Assembly (NCBI GenBank): GCA_008000375.1 | Contig: SMOI01000486.1 | Coordinates: forward strand, 1-21,405 | DNA: 21,405 nucleotides | Source: Poteriospumella lacustris | Taxonomy: Eukaryota; Sar; Chrysophyceae; Chromulinales; Dinobryaceae | Direction of reading: 5' to 3' | Shown: positions 17,435 through 21,405 of the stretch, piece after piece | Layout of the letters: every line of letters starts with the position of its first letter | Position numbering within the stretch: position 1 is the first letter of the stretch | The notes under the pieces: model-generated | Database searches by the model: none | The model's input: the letters and a program-made list of their open reading frames with translations, nothing else | Told to the model about the DNA's origin: nothing | Position numbers and translations under genes: made by a program

Positions 17435-18201
17435 TCAGTTCTCCTGCACGTCGGCGACTTGGACACCCTCATCGCCGTTCAACTTGACTGGTCCTCCGCC
17501 AGTGTCAACACCAATGACATAAAGCGGACCAGAGGTGTCTCGCCAGTTGTAACCATGGCGAAGGCGCAAAACGATTTGGTCGTTGCGAAGGGGATAAGGC
17601 GTGACGTCTTCATAGGCAACTTCCTTGATGAGGGGATGCTGGAAGTAGAAATCGACCTCTCTGGCGCCAACGAAGCCAGTTCCATTGATTCTGAGCGCAT
17701 TGGAAGCAGACTTAAACAGAACGTTAGTGCTTTCCTTCACGCTGGGGGTGCTTAAGACCTGCGCCACAATCACTGGCTCCGACAAAAGGTTCTTTTTCGG
17801 ATCCGACGAAAATCTGACGCCATTCAGAACCATAGCCACGGGAGGGGTGCGTTCGGACATGTTGCCCCATCTGCACACAGTAAAACGAGATTAAAATAGG
17901 AAAGAAGAAGAAAACGAGCAGAAGAAATCGCTCACCGTCTGTTTCCCAAAAGCGTCAGGATCAAACCACCACTATTGCTGTCCTTCGACAACATAAAGTC
18001 CTTGTCGACGACAAGGGATGGTTGACCAGCGCATCCAAGGTCAAGCAGGATATCATGATCGTTCGCATTGAATCCTGAGCCACGGATTCTCATCTTCTCG
18101 GACTTGTCATAGATATACTGGATGGCTTTCAGAACAGTGACTTCGCCAAAAATACGTGTCAAAACCACGAGAAAAACAGTCAAGCCCAATCCTCTTATCA
18201 T
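17435..18201 (-). CDS. Secreted IPT/TIG-repeat protein, two exons (18201-17936 and 17870-17435)
   Basis: The spliced product is 233 residues. Residues 1-20 form a signal peptide (MIRGLGLTVFLVVLTRIFGE), so it enters the secretory pathway. A first IPT-like unit (MRIRGSGFNANDHDILLDL, then LILTLLGNRRWG) spans the exon junction, and a second complete unit follows (LRINGTGFVGAREVDFYF, YNWRDTSGPLYVIGV, GDEGVQVADV). Exon 1 ends in CG at 17936 and exon 2 begins with A at 17870, restoring an Arg codon in frame; the intron is phase 2. The TGA at 17435-17437 falls in the usual inter-repeat linker and the frame goes on into another repeat, so the ancestral protein was longer. No membrane anchor precedes the stop. 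This is the only IPT copy in the window with a 5' end. Its ligand is unknown. Confidence 0.75.
17871..17935 (-). other. Spliceosomal intron, 65 nt, phase 2
   Basis: On the minus strand the intron starts GTGAGCGATT and ends ACTGTGTGCAG, with a pyrimidine-rich stretch and a TTTTAATC branch-point candidate about 30 nt before the acceptor. Removing it merges two separately open frames into one IPT/TIG protein with the signal peptide in front. Unspliced, exon 1 would stop at once at TGA inside the donor site. Confidence 0.85.
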
Positions 18202-18477
18202 CTTTCTCGGACGAAAAATATTTTACAAAAATGATGGAAAAGAGGATGAACTGGTGCCCACATTTCCATCGTGCACACCGATGATCGATCACGTCATTGA
18301 TTGATTTCGGAGTCTTAAAAACCTCTCATAAAACACACAACTACAGCGAACAAATGTAACCCACATGTACATGAAATGGTCCAAGAATCCCAGAATACCC
18401 ACTTTCTCTTTTTCTCTGTCTCCTCCCACCTCTCCCCCACATCGCCTATCTTACATGTACCGGTAGTACCTACTGTA
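18202..18477. other. 5' flank of the IPT gene
   Basis: Holds the likely promoter of the secreted IPT gene. An AT-rich stretch (18205-18240) lies just upstream of its ATG. No gene could be supported here. Confidence 0.4.
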
Positions 18478-18588
18478 GATTCAACAAGATCAGCACCACC
18501 ACCGCCACTTCTGATCCGCCACAATCCACATGTACCCAATTTCCAGGAAGTCTGACCCATCCACCAGTGTAGTATCTCCACGGGTATA
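18478..18588 (-). pseudogene. IPT/TIG 3'-end fragment downstream of copy E
   Basis: Matches the tail fragments at 7084-7200 and 9429-9500 and the ends of the 12-kb and 17-kb copies (TGGATGGGTCAGACTTCC, CATGTGGATTGTGGCGGATC). A 5-nt insertion near 18570 breaks the frame relative to them. Only this end piece is present. Confidence 0.6.
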
Positions 18589-18745
18589 GCCGCCAACGGA
18601 CGTATCAGCTACTCATTACTACAAGGCAGCTATTACAAATGTTCCATCGGCAACCTACTTCTACTCGGACGGGCCTCTCGTAAGGTTTGTATCAGTACCG
18701 ATATACACGACGATAAGCCCCTTTCTTCGCCCTGCTCAACATCGT

Positions 18746-20294
18746 CTAGTTCCTGTCCCACTGCAACGGCAACACCGTTACTCCCGACCCACCGACCATT
18801 CCTCGACACGTCACCACTCGCGATACGTCCCACCCAGATAGCGACTGGTTGAACGATTCCGCCCCACCAAACATACCGTCCATCGCACGCACCTGCGATA
18901 CATCCCAATCAGACAACGACTGGTTGAACGAGACCGCCTCGTGAAACATACCGCTCATGTTCCGCACACGACCCACCGACCAACTCGACACGTCCCGGTC
19001 GTACAACACCGCTCCTCTGAACATACCCTGTATATCCACCACCGACGACACGTCCCACCCACCCAACGGCTGATTGAAGGCTCTGCAGTCTACAAACATC
19101 TCGCTCATGTCTTCGACACACCCCACCGACCATTCCCCAATCGCCTGGCCGAACTGACCACAGCCAGCAAACATCCGTCGCATACAACGCACATTGGATA
19201 CGTCCCAATGGTCTAACGGCTGATTGAACTCTGCACAGCTATCGAACATGCCTCGCATGTCGGTCACCTGGCTCACGTTCCACATACCAATGGCACCGTT
19301 GAAGGATATCGCCCTCTTAAACATTGCTACCATCGATCGTACGTTGCTCACGTCCCATCTAGATAGATCATCACTGAAGCTGGGTAGTCTGCGAAACAGA
19401 CCATCCATGTTCGTTACTCGCCGAACATCCCAGACTTCGATCGGTCCAAAGCGACGACGAGTCGTTTCGTCGGGCCATGACCTCGCTGCCAAATGAATGG
19501 TACTGTCTGTGAGCGGTTCCCACACTGTCTGTCGTATCGCACGGCAGATATCCAGTGGAAGACAAGTGTGCAACTGATACAATACCGTGGCCAGCGGCAT
19601 GTGACCCCGATCGCTGTCCCAGATAGCGTGCGACCTTTCTACCAACGATATCTTCACGAGAAGCCGTGTCCCGAACAGGGTGGTTTCAGGTGGTACAACC
19701 CAGCTGTCCAAAGGCTGATTGAATGATCTTGCCCATAGAAACATGTACGACATGTCCGTCACGCTCGATACATCCCAGCTCTCCAACGGTTGTTTAAACG
19801 ACGATGCACCGGCAAATGAATGCGCCATGTTCGTGACCTTCGAAACATCCCAGTTGTCCAACGGCTGATTGAATGACGCTACACCGTTGAATATACACCC
19901 CATGTTCGTGACCTTCGAAACATCCCACCGGTCCAATGACTGATTGAATGACCATGCTTTGAAAAACAGATGCGACATAGTGGTTCTGGGATACATCCCA
20001 GTTATCCAACGATTGATTGAACAACGATGCACTGTGGAACATACGAGACATGTTCGTCACCTGGCTCGTATTCCATCGACTTATATCGTCGTTGAAGGAA
20101 ACGTGCCTCTTAAACAGTCCCGACATGTTCGTTACGGTACTCACATCCCAATCTCCAATGGGTCCATAGACGGCAACGGCTTGATCTCGACATTCACACC
20201 ATAGCACCACTGCGCCATGAATCGTGGCATCAGTGAGCGGGAGGAATCCCAACGTATTGGTAGTTAAAGACGTAGCATTGTCAACCCTCATCAT
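18746..20294 (-). pseudogene. Two-domain BspA-like gene with a 2-nt frameshift (copy E)
   Basis: ATG at 20292-20294 in the conserved position (MMRVDNATS). The first header and three repeats read in one frame to WDVSQ near 19986. Here CAG is followed by AACCACTATG where the repeat consensus needs CAG GTN ACC ACT ATG, so two bases are missing and the frame moves to the one ending at 18746. Apart from this the gene is well preserved: further first-domain repeats, linker, second header (LPLDICRAI, VWEPLTDSTI), nine second-domain repeats including the extra FNGAIGMWNVSQVTDM unit shared with C, and the family tail. A recent null allele or a base-calling error are both possible. Confidence 0.82.
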
Positions 20295-20324
20295 ATGGTT
20301 TGGATGTTGAGGAGCGATAGTTGG

Positions 20325-20540
20325 TCAGCGGTAGAAGGATGCTTTCACCTGAATCAAGTACCCACAAAAGAAAATGAAGTAGGAATAGCGGCGCAGGTCT
20401 TGGCGTCGTTCCACCATCGAGTGAGGACTGATTGAGGAGCATGAAAGTGCCTGAAAAAGAAGGACGTTCCAGACTGTACTTAGGGGATCACGGACACACC
20501 CCAGACACTGACTGTCCAAAATAACCTAGCGTTTGTGCTT
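20325..20540 (-). promoter_or_regulatory. Conserved 5' flank of array gene E
   Basis: Contains CTTCTTTTTCAGG (20450-20462), CTTTCATGCTCCTCAATCAGTC and TTTTCTTTTGTGGGTACTTG in the shared order. It is most similar to the flank of copy D, in line with the near-identical second headers of D and E. Confidence 0.5.
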
Positions 20541-21018
20541 CCCCACAGATGTATATGAAACGGTGGTGGTATGGTACTTCTGGTTGATTACATCGCCTAT
20601 TTTACTGTTAGAAGAGGTTTGGAATGGAATTGCGTTGGAGTTACGTGTTGTTACTGTTGCCCCACCTGTCCGTTTCATCTACGATTGATTGGTTGATTGA
20701 TTAACTGCTACCAGGTTTGTATCGGGCATGGACGGACACAACAAGCACAATGTCGGACACAATAAGACGAGCTGTTGGGCAGGCCTCGTGGCTATGACAG
20801 TACCAATGGAATACCTATCGCCGTTCCGGGTATAAACCTCATATTGACTCTTCCAGTTGTTTCAATCGCTTACCTCGTCCACAGGCATTCACTGCCATCC
20901 GCAACTACAGAATACAGAAGGACGCTACCGCGGCTCTATGCTACCAGGACGTGTGGTATCGCCAGCTTATAGCGCCTCTCTGCCAGATGGCAAATTGATG
21001 TACAATGGTAGGATTGTA
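20541..21018. other. Intergenic region between copies E and F
   Basis: No gene or recognisable IPT remnant was found. It holds a short ATTGATTGGTTGATTGATT tandem stretch near 20684-20702. Confidence 0.45.
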
Positions 21019-21405
21019 TCAGAGTCGAATTGCATGCCGATAGGGCGCATTCATCGCACTGTTCGACATCATCTCGTTCCCGTCCCATTGCAACGGCAAC
21101 ACCGTTACTGCCGACCCACCGACCATTCCTCGACACGTCACCACTCGTGATATGTCCCACTCGGACAGCGACTGGTTGAACGATGTCGCCCCATGAAACA
21201 TACCGTCCATCGCACGCACCTGCGACACATCCCAACAAGACAACGACTGGTTGAACGAGATCGCCTCGTGAAACATACCGCTCATATTCCGCACACGACC
21301 CACCGACCAACCCGACACATCCTGGTTAAACGTCTCCGTCCTGCTAAACATGCCCCGCATGTCCACCACCGACGACACGTCCCAGCTACCCAACGGCTGA
21401 TTGAA
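21019..21405 (-). CDS. BspA-like array gene, C-terminal part only (copy F, runs off the right edge)
   Basis: The frame is open from the window edge to the stop at 21019-21021. It covers the last four and a half repeats of the second domain (FNQPLGSWDVSSVVDMRGMF, then FNQDVSGWSVGRVRNMSGMF, FNQSLSCWDVSQVRAMDGMF, FNQSLSEWDISRV) and the tail VTVLPLQWDGNEMMS. All visible sequence is undamaged. It shows that the array continues to the right. Confidence 0.85.
   Translation of the reverse strand, partial: FNQPLGSWDVSSVVDMRGMFSRTETFNQDVSGWSVGRVRNMSGMFHEAISFNQSLSCWDVSQVRAMDGMFHGATSFNQSLSEWDISRVVTCRGMVGGSAVTVLPLQWDGNEMMSNSAMNAPYRHAIRL

Noticed and set aside
6533-21405. Array as a recent bacterial or mycoplasma insertion, because DUF285 is common there
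   Set aside because: Neighbouring intron-containing IPT gene, wide spacing and eukaryotic context argue against it; DUF285 proteins are also widespread in protists.
1-21405. tRNA, rRNA or transposase genes
   Set aside because: No cloverleaf-type B-box sequence, ribosomal block, DDE-type frame or terminal inverted repeats could be recognised by eye.

Overview
This looks like nuclear DNA of a eukaryote. Supporting signs are one clear spliceosomal intron (65 nt, GTGAG...TGTGCAG, phase 2) that joins two coding exons in frame, wide gene spacing, simple-sequence and minisatellite DNA, decayed gene copies, and eukaryote-style proteins (a nuclear AlkB-like dioxygenase and a secreted IPT/TIG-repeat protein). 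Intron size, IPT repeat style and tandem BspA-like (DUF285) genes fit a stramenopile such as a diatom, oomycete or brown alga. That lineage is an inference; a large DNA virus of such a host is a weaker alternative.

Left part (1-6.5 kb): the last codons of a GC3-rich gene; a non-coding stretch with TG-rich DNA and an 8.6-copy, 30-bp minisatellite (985-1242); a 20-bp perfect palindrome (1769-1788); a single-domain BspA-like protein (1949-3031, minus); an unrecognised 295-residue protein (3626-4513, minus); and, divergent from it, an AlkB-family 2-oxoglutarate/Fe(II) dioxygenase (4927-5814, plus).

Right part (6.5-21.4 kb): a tandem array, all on the minus strand, of two-domain BspA-like repeat genes. 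Six full or partial copies (B at 7354-8919, B2 at 9649-11262, C at 12628-14341, D at 15015-16431, E at 18746-20294, F from 21019 past the window end) and one 3' remnant (6533-6700) share a start region, a 25-residue repeat, a central linker with a second header, and a C-terminal tail. Five copies share a conserved 5' flank. Pieces of an IPT/TIG-repeat gene lie downstream of B, B2, C and E, so the amplified unit seems to be 5' flank + BspA gene + IPT piece. Only B is fully open. B2 has one amber codon, C a 7-nt deletion, E a 2-nt deletion, D several deletions; F leaves the window. The one 5'-complete IPT gene (17435-18201) sits between E and D and is followed in frame, after a single TGA, by another IPT repeat that then breaks.

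The picture is a fast-turning-over family of repeat-based, probably binding, proteins mixed with IPT/TIG extracellular-type domains. The function of the array is unknown. No RNA genes, CRISPR arrays or recognisable transposase/reverse transcriptase genes were seen.
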